Under the pieces are notes generated by a model. That model ran no database searches and was not told the DNA's origin. It worked only from the letters and a program-made list of their open reading frames with translations. Of a stretch of 64,000 nucleotides of DNA, positions 45,464 through 55,084 are shown piece after piece. A program made the translations under genes and the position numbers. Within the stretch, counting starts at the first letter, position 1. Every line of letters begins with the position of its first letter. The stretch lies in the NCBI RefSeq assembly GCF_016481275.1, contig NZ_JAEMNW010000001.1, positions 310,001-374,000 on the forward strand, in the 5' to 3' direction. This DNA comes from Antrihabitans auranticaus (GTDB lineage: Bacteria; Actinomycetota; Actinomycetes; Mycobacteriales; Mycobacteriaceae).

Positions 45464-45853
45464 ATGACCGAACAGAACGTCCTCGGCGGGCCGCTGGAAG
45501 AGTGCGGAACCGACCCCGTCACTGGATTTCTTCGCGACGGGTGCTGCAACAGCGGGCCAGAAGATGTTGGCAGCCATACAGTCTGCGCAGTCGTGACCGC
45601 GGAGTTTCTCGAGCACCAGGCATCGATCGGCAACGATCTCTCGACGCCACGGCCCGAGTACCGCTTCCCCGGCCTCGTCCCGGGCGACCGCTGGTGCGTC
45701 GTCGCCGCCCGCTGGCTCCAATCCCACGCCGACGGCAAGGCCGCGCCCGTCGTTCTTGCGGCGACAAACGTTCGGGCGCTGGATCTGATTCCGCTCGAGA
45801 CACTGCGCGCGTATGCGGTCGACGTCCCCGACGACCTCGCAGGACTCTCCTAA
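45464..45853 (+). CDS. DUF2237 family protein
   Basis: A 129-residue cytosolic protein with the DUF2237 pattern: GFLRDGCCNSGPEDVGSHTV, TAEFLEHQASIGNDLSTPRP, FPGLVPGDRWCVVAARWLQS and the end VVLAATNVRALDLIPLETLR. The conserved cysteines in GCCNSGPED and HTVCAV suggest metal or thiol chemistry, but the role of the family is unknown. ATG at 45464. Its stop overlaps the convergent stop of the betaine-binding lipoprotein (CTAA). Confidence 0.9.
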   Translation: MTEQNVLGGPLEECGTDPVTGFLRDGCCNSGPEDVGSHTVCAVVTAEFLEHQASIGNDLSTPRPEYRFPGLVPGDRWCVVAARWLQSHADGKAAPVVLAATNVRALDLIPLETLRAYAVDVPDDLAGLS

Positions 45854-46821
45854 CCTTCGGTCACGAATCCTTCGGCCACGAGCCAATCTCGCGCGACGTC
45901 GGCGGGTTCGCGGCCCTCGACGTCGACCTGCCGGTTCAACTCCGTCATGACCTCGTCGGTGAGCTTCGCCGAAATGGGGGCCATCACGTCGACGACCTGT
46001 GGATGCGCGTCGTAGAAGGACTTCTTCATGACGAGCGCGGGGTTGTACTTCGGGAAGAAGGCCCGGTCGTCGGTCAGCAGAACGAGGTCCAGCGCGATGA
46101 TGCGGCCATCGGTCGTGAAGACCTCGCCGAACTTGCACTGGTTCGCGTCGGCTGTGGCCTGGTAGATGATGCCGGTCTGCAGGATCTGGCGTTGCGCCCG
46201 GCCGGGATCGAACTCGTACTTGGCCGCCATGCCGGGAAAGCCGTCCTGGCGGACGTTGAACTCGGTCTCGACACAGGTCGTCGCAGCACCGGGATCGGTC
46301 CGTACCAGTTCCGCATAGTCCGACAACGTCTTTATGCCGGTCTGCTCCGCCGTGGCCTTGCTCATCGCCAGCGCATAGGTGTTGTTCATCGGCGCCGGTT
46401 CTGTCCAGACCATGTCGTTGGCCGCCAGATCGGCATCGCGAACCGCCTCGAACTGCGCACGCGGATCGGGCACCGGCTCCTCGTTTCCGAGGTAGTTGAT
46501 CCAGCCCGTGCCGGTGTACTCGTAGGTGAGATCGATCTGGCCGTTCAGTTGCGCATCACGAGTGCTGTTCGACCCCTGGATGTTTGTGAGGTCGCGGACC
46601 TCCGCACCGGCCGCGGCGAGCGCGAACTCGATCATGTACCCGAGCGTGACCTGCTCGGTGAAATCCTTCGAGCCCACCGTGATCTTGACGCCCTCCAGCT
46701 CGGGTACCGGCTGGATGCTGCCCGGCCCGACGGAGAGCGGCAGCGCACCGCCCGACTCCAGTCCGCAACCCGCGGCGAGCGACACCGCGAGCAGAGCCGC
46801 TGCGAACCGTGGAAGCGTCAT
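45850..46821 (-). CDS. Compatible-solute ABC transporter substrate-binding lipoprotein
   Basis: A 323-residue periplasmic-type binding protein of the OpuAC/OpuCC family (glycine betaine, choline, carnitine or proline). Signal peptide with lipobox SLAAGC, then VKITVGSKDFTEQVTLGYM, GSNSTRDAQLNGQIDLTYEY (the family's ligand-loop region), NNTYALAMSKATAEQTG and FTTDGRIIALDLVLLTDD. Last of the four-gene minus-strand operon permease-ATPase-permease-binding protein. The exact ligand cannot be told. Confidence 0.92.
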   Translation of the reverse strand: MTLPRFAAALLAVSLAAGCGLESGGALPLSVGPGSIQPVPELEGVKITVGSKDFTEQVTLGYMIEFALAAAGAEVRDLTNIQGSNSTRDAQLNGQIDLTYEYTGTGWINYLGNEEPVPDPRAQFEAVRDADLAANDMVWTEPAPMNNTYALAMSKATAEQTGIKTLSDYAELVRTDPGAATTCVETEFNVRQDGFPGMAAKYEFDPGRAQRQILQTGIIYQATADANQCKFGEVFTTDGRIIALDLVLLTDDRAFFPKYNPALVMKKSFYDAHPQVVDVMAPISAKLTDEVMTELNRQVDVEGREPADVARDWLVAEGFVTEG

Positions 46822-46822
46822 G

Positions 46823-47632
46823 TCAGCGCAGTCCCTTCGGCCCGAGGAAACGTTCTGCCAGTGCGCCCAACCAGTCGATCAGCAGCGCGAGCGCGACGGC
46901 AAGGACAGCCCCGACGACCAACGTCACGTTGTCGCGCAACTTGTATCCGGTGTCGATCAAGATTCCGAGCCCACCCGCACTCACCAGGAAACACAGGGTG
47001 GCGGTGCCGACGGCAAGAACGAGCGACGTTCGCAGGCCCGCGAGGATGTACGGTACCGCCAGCGGGAACTCCACGCGGCGAAGCACTCTCATGTTCGACA
47101 TGCCCTGACCCTTACCGGCGTCGATGAGCGTCCGGTCCACCTGCTGATAGCCGAGGATCGTGTTGCGGAGCACCGGCAGCAGCGAATAGAACGCGATCGG
47201 GAGCACGCCGATCCAGAAGCCCGTCATTCGTGTGGCGAGGTAGAAGAGCACCAGCAGCCCGATCGCGGGCGCGGCGGCCCCGATGTTGGCTATTCCCACG
47301 AAGATCGGTGCGAGGCGGCGATACCGGTGGCGGCTCAGCACTGTCCCGAGCGGAACCGCGATGACGACGACGATCACCACGACGGCAAACGTGATCAGGA
47401 TGTGCTGCCAGGTGAGCGTCGCAATATTGCTGATGCTGATGCTGCCTTTCTGCGTCGCCGTCAGCTCGCGGTTGAACGCCCAGAGCAGCACGCCCGCAAC
47501 AAGGATGAGCACAAGCACCGGTTGCACCAGCAGCCGGATTCGGTCGGCACGCTTCGCCGCATTCAGCTCCGACCGGCCGACATCCTTCGGTTCGACCTCC
47601 ATTTCGGGCGGTTCGACAGTCGGCGCGCTCAT
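46823..47632 (-). CDS. Compatible-solute ABC transporter permease (distal)
   Basis: A 269-residue ProW/OpuC-type permease. After a charged N-terminus of about 35 residues, helices include LLVQPVLVLILVAGVLLWAF and LITFAVVVIVVVIAVPLGTV; the EAA-like loop is LIDAGKGQGMSNMRVLRRVE (coupling helix to the ATPase), then LAVPYILAGLRTSLVLAVGT. The start overlaps the ATPase stop by four bases (ATGA). It probably pairs with the second permease as a heterodimer. Confidence 0.9.
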   Translation of the reverse strand: MSAPTVEPPEMEVEPKDVGRSELNAAKRADRIRLLVQPVLVLILVAGVLLWAFNRELTATQKGSISISNIATLTWQHILITFAVVVIVVVIAVPLGTVLSRHRYRRLAPIFVGIANIGAAAPAIGLLVLFYLATRMTGFWIGVLPIAFYSLLPVLRNTILGYQQVDRTLIDAGKGQGMSNMRVLRRVEFPLAVPYILAGLRTSLVLAVGTATLCFLVSAGGLGILIDTGYKLRDNVTLVVGAVLAVALALLIDWLGALAERFLGPKGLR

Positions 47633-48804
47633 ACCTGCGCTCCGCTTTCGTCGTCGGCATGCTCACGGCGCATATCCGAGAGATGGCCGACGAGAGTGTC
47701 GATCGTGATCAGACCTTCGAACTCGCCGCGCCGACCCGTCACGACGGTCGATGCTGTGCTGTCGGCGAGCAACGCTTCGAGCGCGTCCTGCAGCGTCGAC
47801 TGCACCGACACCATCTCTCCGATCGCGACGCCGCAGCCTTCCAGCGTCTCGGCATTGGCCAGGTGTGCGGGAGAAACCCAGCGCAACGGGCGATTTCGGT
47901 CGTCGAGCACGATCGCCCACTGCCACTTGCGGCCATCGAGTTCGCGCTGGAGATCCGTGATCGAGTCACCGACCTTCGCGGTCGGGCATTTCGCGAGTTC
48001 CACGTCCCGGACGCGAGTGAGCGTGAGCTGCTTCAGCGACGCATCTGCGCCGACGAAGCCGGCGACGGTGTCGTCCGCCGGGTGGGCCAGGATCGCCTCG
48101 GGGGTGTCGTACTGCAATATGCGGGACTGGTTGCCCAGCACGGCAATTCGGTCGCCGAGCTTGACAGCCTCGTTGAAGTCGTGCGTCACGAAGACGATCG
48201 TCTTGCCGAGTTCTGTTTGCAGGCGCAGCAATTCGTCCTGCAACAGGCCGCGTGTGATGGGGTCGACAGCACCGAAGGGCTCGTCCATGAGCAGGATCGG
48301 CGGGTCGGCGGCCAGCGCACGAGCGACTCCGACACGCTGTTGCTGACCGCCGGAAAGCTGGCGTGGGTAGCGGTTCCGGTAGGTGTCCGGGTCGAGTCCG
48401 ACGAGGTCGAGCATCTCGTCGGTCCGCGCTGCGATCTTCTTCTTGTCCCAGCCGAGCAGACCCGGTACGGTTGCAACGTTTTTCGCGATCGTCAGATGCG
48501 GAAACAGGCCGGCTTGCTGAATGGAGTACCCGATGCCGCGGCGCAGTTCGTCGGCGTCGATCGACAACGCATCCTTACCATCGATCGTGATCCGGCCGGA
48601 GCTCGGCTCGATCAGTCGGTTGATCATGCGCATCGTCGTCGTTTTGCCGCAACCCGACGGACCCACGAAGATCACGGTTTCGCCGGCAGGCACCGTCAGC
48701 GACACGTCGTCGACCGCGGCGTCCCGCTGACCGGGGTAGCGCTTGCAGACCGACTCGAGCACGATCTCGACGCCGGAAACGGTGGCGTCAGCTGTATCAG
48801 TCAC
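47629..48804 (-). CDS. Compatible-solute ABC transporter ATPase with CBS domains
   Basis: A 391-residue OpuCA/ProV-type ATPase: Walker A VGPSGCGKTTTMRMINRLI near residues 42-60, Q-loop GYSIQQAGLFPHLTI, signature QLSGGQQQRVGVARAL, Walker B ILLMDEPFGAVDPITR and the H-loop FVTHDFNEA. The C-terminal 120 residues hold two CBS-type modules (LTLTRVRDVELAKCPTAKVG; VVTGRRGEFEGLITIDTLVG), which in OpuA sense ionic strength. GTG at 48804 with GAGGGG upstream; it overlaps the upstream permease by eight bases. Confidence 0.92.
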   Translation of the reverse strand: MTDTADATVSGVEIVLESVCKRYPGQRDAAVDDVSLTVPAGETVIFVGPSGCGKTTTMRMINRLIEPSSGRITIDGKDALSIDADELRRGIGYSIQQAGLFPHLTIAKNVATVPGLLGWDKKKIAARTDEMLDLVGLDPDTYRNRYPRQLSGGQQQRVGVARALAADPPILLMDEPFGAVDPITRGLLQDELLRLQTELGKTIVFVTHDFNEAVKLGDRIAVLGNQSRILQYDTPEAILAHPADDTVAGFVGADASLKQLTLTRVRDVELAKCPTAKVGDSITDLQRELDGRKWQWAIVLDDRNRPLRWVSPAHLANAETLEGCGVAIGEMVSVQSTLQDALEALLADSTASTVVTGRRGEFEGLITIDTLVGHLSDMRREHADDESGAQV

Positions 48805-49447
48805 GGATACCCCTCGATGTTGTGAGCCGGCCGATGATGACGTAGATGCCGTCCAGAACCAACGCAAGAATGACGATCAAGCCCGTTCCGACGAGCGCTT
48901 GCGGCACCGCGTTGGGACTCCCGACGCGCGAGAGTCCGCTGAAGATCAGGTTGCCGAGCCCCGGTCCTTTCGCATACGCGGCGATCGCCAGGATCCCCAT
49001 CAGCATCTGCGTGCTGATGCGCATTCCGGTGAGGATCGACGGCCAGGCCAACGGCAGTTCGATCCGCGCGAGAACCTTGGTGCGATTCATTCCGACGCCT
49101 CGCGCAGCATCGGTGATGGCTGGATCGACCGAGGCCAGACCGATGATCGTGTTGCGGATGATAGGAAGCAGCGCATAAAGAACGAGCGCAGTGATCGTCG
49201 GGGCGACGCCGAGCCCAAGGATCGGAATGAGCAAGCCCAGCAACGCAAACGACGGGATGGTCAGAATGGTGCTCGCGGCTGCGGTGGCCAGCGAGGAGCC
49301 GATCGGGCTGCGATACACCGCGATACCGATCGCCACGGCCACAATCGTGGCGAGGACCACGGACTGGACGACAGCGGAAACGTGCAGGTAGGAGTCGGTC
49401 AGCAACTGCTGACGTCTATTGACGATGAACGTCCAGAGCGCATCCAT
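48797..49447 (-). CDS. Compatible-solute ABC transporter permease (proximal)
   Basis: A 216-residue permease, first in the operon. Helices include VVQSVVLATIVAVAIGIAVY, AAASTILTIPSFALLGLLIP and VAPTITALVLYALLPIIRNT; the coupling loop is DAARGVGMNRTKVLARIELP followed by AWPSILTGMRIS. The ATG at 49447 is chosen because AGGAGG lies 13 bases upstream; a GTG at 49459 would abut that site too closely. Together with the distal permease it forms the membrane part of an OpuC-like importer. Confidence 0.88.
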   Translation of the reverse strand: MDALWTFIVNRRQQLLTDSYLHVSAVVQSVVLATIVAVAIGIAVYRSPIGSSLATAAASTILTIPSFALLGLLIPILGLGVAPTITALVLYALLPIIRNTIIGLASVDPAITDAARGVGMNRTKVLARIELPLAWPSILTGMRISTQMLMGILAIAAYAKGPGLGNLIFSGLSRVGSPNAVPQALVGTGLIVILALVLDGIYVIIGRLTTSRGIRD

Positions 49448-49538
49448 GACGAGCGGCACACCTCCTCGTGCATCGTCGCCAGCGCGACGCGAGAAGGGGG
49501 TGCCCAGTAAGGGGCGCGCGTAAACCTGCAGCTAACTC

Positions 49539-52500
49539 TCAGGTCACTATCGGCGCACCCAGCTCCTGACCGCGCAAACGCTGGGAGATGACGGTCGTGA
49601 TGCCGTCCCCACGCATGCTGACACCGTAGAGGGCATCGGCGACTTCCATCGTCGGCTTCTGGTGGGTGATCACAATCAGCTGCGACCGCTCCCGTAGCTG
49701 CTCGAACAGCGCGATCAGGCGGCGCAGGTTCGTATCGTCGAGCGCCGCCTCGACCTCGTCCATGACGTAGAACGGTGACGGCCGCGCACGGAAGATCGCC
49801 ACGAGCAAAGCGACAGCGGTCAGCGACTTCTCACCACCGGAGAGCAGCGACAGCCGCTTCACCTTCTTACCCGGTGGCCGCGCTTCCACCTCGATTCCGG
49901 TGGTCAACATGTCCGACGGATCGGTCAGCAGCAAACGGCCTTCGCCACCGGGGAAAAGCGTTTGGAACACTTGCACGAACTCACGCTCGACGTCGGCGTA
50001 CGCCTCGGCGAATACCTGCAGAATCCGGTCGTCGACTTCCGCGACCACGTCGAGCAGATCCTTGCGCGCGTTCTTGACGTCCTCGAGTTGCGTGGACAGG
50101 AAGGTGTACCGCTCCTCCAGCGCGGCAAACTCTTCCAGCGCAAGCGGATTCACCTTGCCCAGTGTTGTGAGGTCTTTCTGCGCGGCCTTTGCGCGGCGTT
50201 CCTGGGTGGGGCGGTCGTACGGCATGGGAGCCGGCGCGATCACCTGTTCGCCGCGCTCCTTCGCCTGCTCGTACTCGGCCAGCTCCAACGCCGACGGCGG
50301 GAGGGGCACGTGTGGTCCGTATTCAGCGACGAGGTCGTCGAGACCGATGCCGAACTGCTCGGCTATCGCCTCCTCCAACTGCTCGATCCGCAGTGCTGCC
50401 TGTGTACGCGCCACTTCGTCGCGATGCACCGCATCGGTCAGTGCCGCCAACTGGGTGGTCAGCTCCCTGACACGGACAGTTACCCGCTCGCGCAGGGCAT
50501 TTCGTTCTCCACGCTGCTTGACGAGGTCGTCTCGGTGCGCGACAGCGGCAGCGACGATCCCCTCGAGGTGGCGTGCAACGCGCAGCCCCGATTCGACGAC
50601 GGCTGCGGCAACCTCCGCCGCGTGCTGACGCGCGCGCTGCGAGCGTTCGGCCCGCGCGCGAGCTTCACGTTCCGCACGCGCCGCGCGACGTAGCGAGTCA
50701 GCTTTTCCGCGCACCGACTGCGCCCGCTCTTCGGCGGTTCGCAGCGCGAGGCGGGCCTCGACCTCGACAGCTCGAACCTGCGCGAGCGCAGCGGCCGCGT
50801 CTTCACGCTCGCGGCTCGCCGCAGCGCTGTGCCCCTCATCGCCGCCGGAGTCGATCTCGGACTGCTCTTCCTCGGCATGGCGCAGCCGGTCTTCGAGGTC
50901 GGCCAATGCGGTCATCGTCTCGTCGCGACCGTGCTCGGCTTCTTCGCGCTGGACCGCCAGCCGGGCCGACTCGGCGTGCGCGAGCCGCGCTGCCTGACCG
51001 AGGCGCCCCAACTGCTCATATACGGCTGCCATCGCGCGATCGGACTCGTGAAGAGCGCTGAGTGCGACCTCGGCTGCTTCCCGCCGGTCGCGTTGCTCGT
51101 CGAGCGCACCGGACAGGGCCGCGGCCAGCCCCTCGGCGTCGCGTTCGGCCGCTTGCAGTGCATTTTTTGCCGCGTCGATTGCGGCCGCGACCTCGATCTG
51201 ACTTGGCGGACGGTCCGAACCACCGGTTATCCAGCCCGGACCGACCAGGTCGCCGTCGACCGTCACCGCTCGCAGCGCCGGATTGTCGACGACGAGGTCG
51301 ACCGCGTCCTCGATACGCTCGACGACTGCGATGCCCGCGAGCAGCGCCGCGAGACCACCGCGAATGTCAGCAGGACACTGCACAACGTCTATCGCCCAGC
51401 GAACCTTCGCGGGCAGCACAGCAGTCGGCCCGGCCGATTCACCGACACCGAAGACGAGCGCCGCCCGACCGCCGTCCGCCTTTTTCAGCGCGGTGACAGC
51501 GTCTGTGGCGGACCGGTCGGAATCGACGGCGATCGCGTCCGCGGCCGGTCCCATTGCGGCGGCGACTGCGACCTCGAACCCCGGCTCGACTCGAATCATC
51601 TTCGCGAGGGGACCGAGCAGGCCGGCGTCACGATGGTTCTCGACGAGCCAGGCCGCGCCGTCCTTGCGGCCGAACCCCATGGACAACGCCTCGATTCGGG
51701 CCCCGAGCGACGCCACCTGCTTGCCCGCCGCGCGCTCCCGATCGTGCAGCTCGCTGACCCGGGTGTCGGCGAGTGCGAGCGCCTCGACAGCATGCTCGTG
51801 CTGGGTATCGAGGCCGAGTTCGCCCGCGTCGAGATCGCCCATCTGCTCCTGGACCTGATCGAACTCGGCCTGCGCAGCGTCACCGCGCTTGCGGGCCTCT
51901 TCGATCCCGATGGTCAGGCGCGCTACTTCGGCGTCGACGGACTGGGCACGCATCCGCAGGGTGTCGACCTGACCCGATAGCCTCGCGAGGCCCTCGCGCC
52001 GGTCGGCGATTGCGCGAACCGCCGCGAGATGTGCACGCTCGGCGGCTGCGGCCGCGTACTCCCGATCGGCCAGTTCTTCCTTTGCCGCGTCGAGAGTCGC
52101 GCGCGCTTCCTCGACGGCTGCAACCAGCTCTGCTTCCTCCGCGGCGACCCGCTCGGCGTCGGCCTCGAGTTGTTCGGGTTCTCGACCGCGGTCGGTCGCG
52201 GGTTTGGCTTCGAGGTGACGTGCGCGTTCCTTCGCGATGCGGACGGTGGCGTCGACCCGCTCCGACAACGCCGACAACTGGAACCAGGTCTGCCCTGCCG
52301 CCTCCGCGCTAGGCGTCAGGGCGGCCACTGCCCGCTCTTGCTCGGCCAGTTCGGCGGTGGCAGCTTCGAGGTCGGCTGCCACGGTCTCCTGCTGTTCACG
52401 GACGATTTCCTCATGGCTCTGCTTGCTCGCGAGCTCGGAGCGACGGGTCACGAGGTCGTCTGCCGCAAGGCGCAGGCGGGCGTCACGCAGATCGGCTTGG

Positions 52501-53153
52501 ACAGTCTGGGCGCGCCGGGCGACCTCGGCCTGCCTACCGAGCGGTTTCAGCTGGCGACGCAGTTCTGCGGTGAGGTCGGTCAGCCGGGCGAGGTTGGCCT
52601 GCATCGCCTCGAGTTTGCGCACGGCCTTTTCCTTGCGCTTGCGGTGCTTCAGGACGCCCGCCGCCTCCTCGATGAAGGCGCGGCGGTCTTCGGGGCGCGA
52701 TTCGAGGATTGCGGCCAGTTGGCCCTGCCCGACGATGACGTGCATCTCGCGGCCGATACCCGAGTCGCTGAGCAGTTCCTGGACGTCCATCAAGCGGCAG
52801 GCGTTGCCGTTGATCTCGTACTCACCGGCGCCGTCGCGAAACATTCGCCGGGTGATCGATACCTCGGAGTAGTCGATGGGCAGGGCGCCGTCGGAGTTGT
52901 CGATCGTCAAAGTGACTTCGGCGCGACCGAGCGGTGCGCGGCCCGATGTGCCGGCGAAGATGACGTCCTCCATCTTGCCGCCACGCAGCGCTTTCGCGCC
53001 CTGCTCCCCCATGACCCACGTCAGCGCATCGACGACGTTCGACTTGCCCGAACCGTTCGGTCCCACGACGCACGTGATGCCGGGTTCGAACCGAAGAGTC
53101 GTCGCTGAAGCAAAGGACTTGAAGCCCTTCAGCGTGAGACTCTTCAGATGCAT
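49539..53153 (-). CDS. smc: Chromosome partition protein SMC
   Basis: A 1204-residue condensin-type ATPase that, with ScpA/ScpB, organises and segregates the chromosome. Walker A is [20 protein letters not shown] at about residues 31-50; long coiled coils run about 170-500 and 670-1020 around the hinge (near [18 protein letters not shown] and [20 protein letters not shown]). The C-terminal head has the signature [20 protein letters not shown] and Walker [14 protein letters not shown]. Normal length and complete. ATG at 53153. The 445 bases upstream carry its promoter and an inverted-repeat element. Confidence 0.97.
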   Translation of the reverse strand: MHLKSLTLKGFKSFASATTLRFEPGITCVVGPNGSGKSNVVDALTWVMGEQGAKALRGGKMEDVIFAGTSGRAPLGRAEVTLTIDNSDGALPIDYSEVSITRRMFRDGAGEYEINGNACRLMDVQELLSDSGIGREMHVIVGQGQLAAILESRPEDRRAFIEEAAGVLKHRKRKEKAVRKLEAMQANLARLTDLTAELRRQLKPLGRQAEVARRAQTVQADLRDARLRLAADDLVTRRSELASKQSHEEIVREQQETVAADLEAATAELAEQERAVAALTPSAEAAGQTWFQLSALSERVDATVRIAKERARHLEAKPATDRGREPEQLEADAERVAAEEAELVAAVEEARATLDAAKEELADREYAAAAAERAHLAAVRAIADRREGLARLSGQVDTLRMRAQSVDAEVARLTIGIEEARKRGDAAQAEFDQVQEQMGDLDAGELGLDTQHEHAVEALALADTRVSELHDRERAAGKQVASLGARIEALSMGFGRKDGAAWLVENHRDAGLLGPLAKMIRVEPGFEVAVAAAMGPAADAIAVDSDRSATDAVTALKKADGGRAALVFGVGESAGPTAVLPAKVRWAIDVVQCPADIRGGLAALLAGIAVVERIEDAVDLVVDNPALRAVTVDGDLVGPGWITGGSDRPPSQIEVAAAIDAAKNALQAAERDAEGLAAALSGALDEQRDRREAAEVALSALHESDRAMAAVYEQLGRLGQAARLAHAESARLAVQREEAEHGRDETMTALADLEDRLRHAEEEQSEIDSGGDEGHSAAASREREDAAAALAQVRAVEVEARLALRTAEERAQSVRGKADSLRRAARAEREARARAERSQRARQHAAEVAAAVVESGLRVARHLEGIVAAAVAHRDDLVKQRGERNALRERVTVRVRELTTQLAALTDAVHRDEVARTQAALRIEQLEEAIAEQFGIGLDDLVAEYGPHVPLPPSALELAEYEQAKERGEQVIAPAPMPYDRPTQERRAKAAQKDLTTLGKVNPLALEEFAALEERYTFLSTQLEDVKNARKDLLDVVAEVDDRILQVFAEAYADVEREFVQVFQTLFPGGEGRLLLTDPSDMLTTGIEVEARPPGKKVKRLSLLSGGEKSLTAVALLVAIFRARPSPFYVMDEVEAALDDTNLRRLIALFEQLRERSQLIVITHQKPTMEVADALYGVSMRGDGITTVISQRLRGQELGAPIVT

Positions 53154-53302
53154 CGGGCGGGCTCGCCTTTACCTGGATCAGCAGGGGGTGGGAACGTCAT
53201 AGTCAGGGAAGATTACCGGGTTCGCTGTGCGGCCGACCATTGCGGCGCAGCTCAGGGCCCTGAATCATCGGCAGCCCATTACGCGGGCCTATCGAAACCC
53301 CT

Positions 53303-53380
53303 CCGTCGCACCCCTTTTCGGGATCCACACCGAAAATACGGCACGATTTCCGGTGCGCATCCGGAGAAGGGGTGCGTCGG
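53303..53380. repeat. Large imperfect inverted repeat upstream of smc
   Basis: Arms 53303-53337 and 53346-53380, 35 bases each, match in 29 of 35 positions, with eight bases between them. The arm contains GCACCCCTTTTCGGG, also found in both units of the repeat at 27 kb, and the facing arm shares CGGTGCG-ATCC with it. It looks like a dispersed intergenic palindrome. In the 445-base gap 53154-53598 nothing else clear was found; no convincing gene is present. Confidence 0.75.
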
Positions 53381-53598
53381 AAAGGGGATCTGCTTGCGAG
53401 ATCGAATGCCCGCCGACTCAAGATCGAATAATGTGTCATTCGTCTTGACTGCACCCGCGGTCGCTGACATTCTTACTCGTCATATCCGATCGCAGGGGTC
53501 GACAAGGTGCTGGGCAAATCAGGTCGAGTCTGCCGAGGGGGGCACGGTATGCGCTACACGAGCCGACATGCCTCGCCATTCCGCCGCCGGGAGTCGGC

Positions 53599-54579
53599 GT
53601 GAGCACTTCCGACGGCGTCGATCTCGACGATTACCACGAATTCCAGGCCGCATTGTCTGCGGCGCTGAAGCTCGAATACAGCCAATTGCTCGATCGTTTC
53701 GGGTTGGCCCAGTATTCGCCAAGTCTCTACTCGGGCCGGTACTTTCGCTCGCGCTTGGCACATCACGCCGCCGGAGTGTCGAGTCCGACTCTGATCGACC
53801 ATTGCAAAGCCCTCGAAATGATGCACACCGCGACGCTCGTGCATGACGACATCATCGACAAAGCTGTGCTGCGCCGCAGTTTGCCGACCCTGACCAATTC
53901 GCTCGGGCCCGACGAGGCCCTGCTCGTGGGCAATATGATTGCGACGCGCGCCATTTCGATCGCGGCTCTCGAATCGCAGCCGTTGACGCGGAGTTTCCTC
54001 GATGCCTACGACCGTGTGAATACCGCGCAGGAGCAGGAACTGCGGTACCGCGGCTACCTCGACAAAACTGCCGAGCAGTATTACGAGATCTGCCGCGGCA
54101 AGACGTCGGCGATGCTGGAACTAGCGCTACTCATCGGCGCGGCCGAGGTCGGCGCGGACCCGGGGACGGAACCACTCGTCCTGGCGGTCCGGGAGATCGG
54201 TATCGCCTTCCAGGTCGTCGACGACTGCGAAGACCTGGTCGCCTGGCTCGAGGGTGCCGAACTGGATCGCAGCAAGAGCGCCCAGTTCGACATCGACCTC
54301 GGTAACTACACGCTCCCGGTGGTCGTCGCGCTCGAGGCTGCCGCGGCCGGCCAGTCGGCGCGTAGCTTGGCGAACGTCGACCGTAAGACGTGGTCCGACT
54401 CCGTGACGCGATCGATGGCAATCGCGTTCCACCACCTGGACCTCGCGGACAGCGAAATCGCCATTGCCCGAAAAGAATCCGACTCGGGCCTGGTTCATCG
54501 AGTCGAGGTCTGGTTCAAGCGTGTTGCCGACGCTCTGCACACCAAGAAGCTGGATCTGGTCGTGCAGACCGACCTCTGA
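53599..54579 (+). CDS. Polyprenyl (isoprenyl) diphosphate synthase
   Basis: A 326-residue trans-prenyltransferase that elongates allylic diphosphates with isopentenyl diphosphate. First aspartate-rich motif in TLVHDDIIDKAVLRR (near residues 77-91), GKTSAMLELALLIGAAE (Lys-Thr motif), and second aspartate-rich motif in FQVVDDCEDLVAWLEG. Unusual: the usual GKRxRP near the N-terminus is YSGRYFRSR, and the G-D after FARM is GNMIATRAI. It is therefore a divergent member; product chain length is not predictable. GTG at 53599 with GGGAG upstream. Its only isoprenoid neighbour is idi, 4 kb away. Confidence 0.85.
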   Translation: MSTSDGVDLDDYHEFQAALSAALKLEYSQLLDRFGLAQYSPSLYSGRYFRSRLAHHAAGVSSPTLIDHCKALEMMHTATLVHDDIIDKAVLRRSLPTLTNSLGPDEALLVGNMIATRAISIAALESQPLTRSFLDAYDRVNTAQEQELRYRGYLDKTAEQYYEICRGKTSAMLELALLIGAAEVGADPGTEPLVLAVREIGIAFQVVDDCEDLVAWLEGAELDRSKSAQFDIDLGNYTLPVVVALEAAAAGQSARSLANVDRKTWSDSVTRSMAIAFHHLDLADSEIAIARKESDSGLVHRVEVWFKRVADALHTKKLDLVVQTDL

Positions 54580-54582
54580 CGA

Positions 54583-55038
54583 CTACAAAATCGCGAAAGC
54601 GACCACGAGGCCGAGTCCGAAGTGCGCCGCCGCGACTATCAGGACCTCCGGAGTGAACGTCGGTGAATTGATGACGCGACCGATGTCGACGCCGGAAACC
54701 AATTCGACTGCACGCACGGCGATGACCTGGGCGATGATGCCGACAAGGCCGAACACGAGTGATGCGATCAGGCCTTCGCTCAATTTGCCCGACGATGCAT
54801 AGATCGCCAGCACCACGATGAAGGACATGCTCAGCATGCCCGAAGCGAGAGCGACTATCGCGTTCGGCTTGCCCTCACGAACGATGTCACGGAGCTTGCC
54901 CGGCGTCGTCAGGTCGATCGCGTAGAACCCGACGATCATCAGAACCAGGCCGATGATCGCGTAGCACACGATCGCACCGACATTCCTGCCGAGCATTTCC
55001 CAGTACCCCGACTCCAACGCGAGTGTGGTCACCGTCAT
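54583..55038 (-). CDS. DUF350 (YjfL-like) membrane protein
   Basis: A 151-residue protein made of two DUF350 repeats, each with two membrane helices: NVGAIVCYAIIGLVLMIVGF and SFIVVLAIYASSG in the first half, ASLVFGLVGIIAQVIAVRAV and VLIVAAAHFGLGLVVAFAIL in the second. The loop FYAIDLTTPGKLRDIVREGK is typical. DUF350 proteins commonly occur beside GspS-like ATP-grasp genes, as here: it is the last gene of proline-rich protein, ATP-grasp, DUF350. The role is unknown; a membrane partner or export channel of the ligase product is a proposal. Confidence 0.85.
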   Translation of the reverse strand: MTVTTLALESGYWEMLGRNVGAIVCYAIIGLVLMIVGFYAIDLTTPGKLRDIVREGKPNAIVALASGMLSMSFIVVLAIYASSGKLSEGLIASLVFGLVGIIAQVIAVRAVELVSGVDIGRVINSPTFTPEVLIVAAAHFGLGLVVAFAIL

Positions 55039-55084
55039 TGCTGTCTCCGTTCGCTTTCTTCTCGGATGTATTCGGTCGGGCGGG

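Noticed and set aside
43962-48346. Long plus-strand frames opposite ftsY and the ABC transporter operon
   Set aside because: No family resemblance, Arg/His-rich composition; the minus-strand genes have complete catalytic motifs.
53203-53454. Short open frames in the 445-base gap upstream of smc
   Set aside because: They read through the inverted repeat, giving similar peptides on both strands, as expected from a palindrome rather than a gene.
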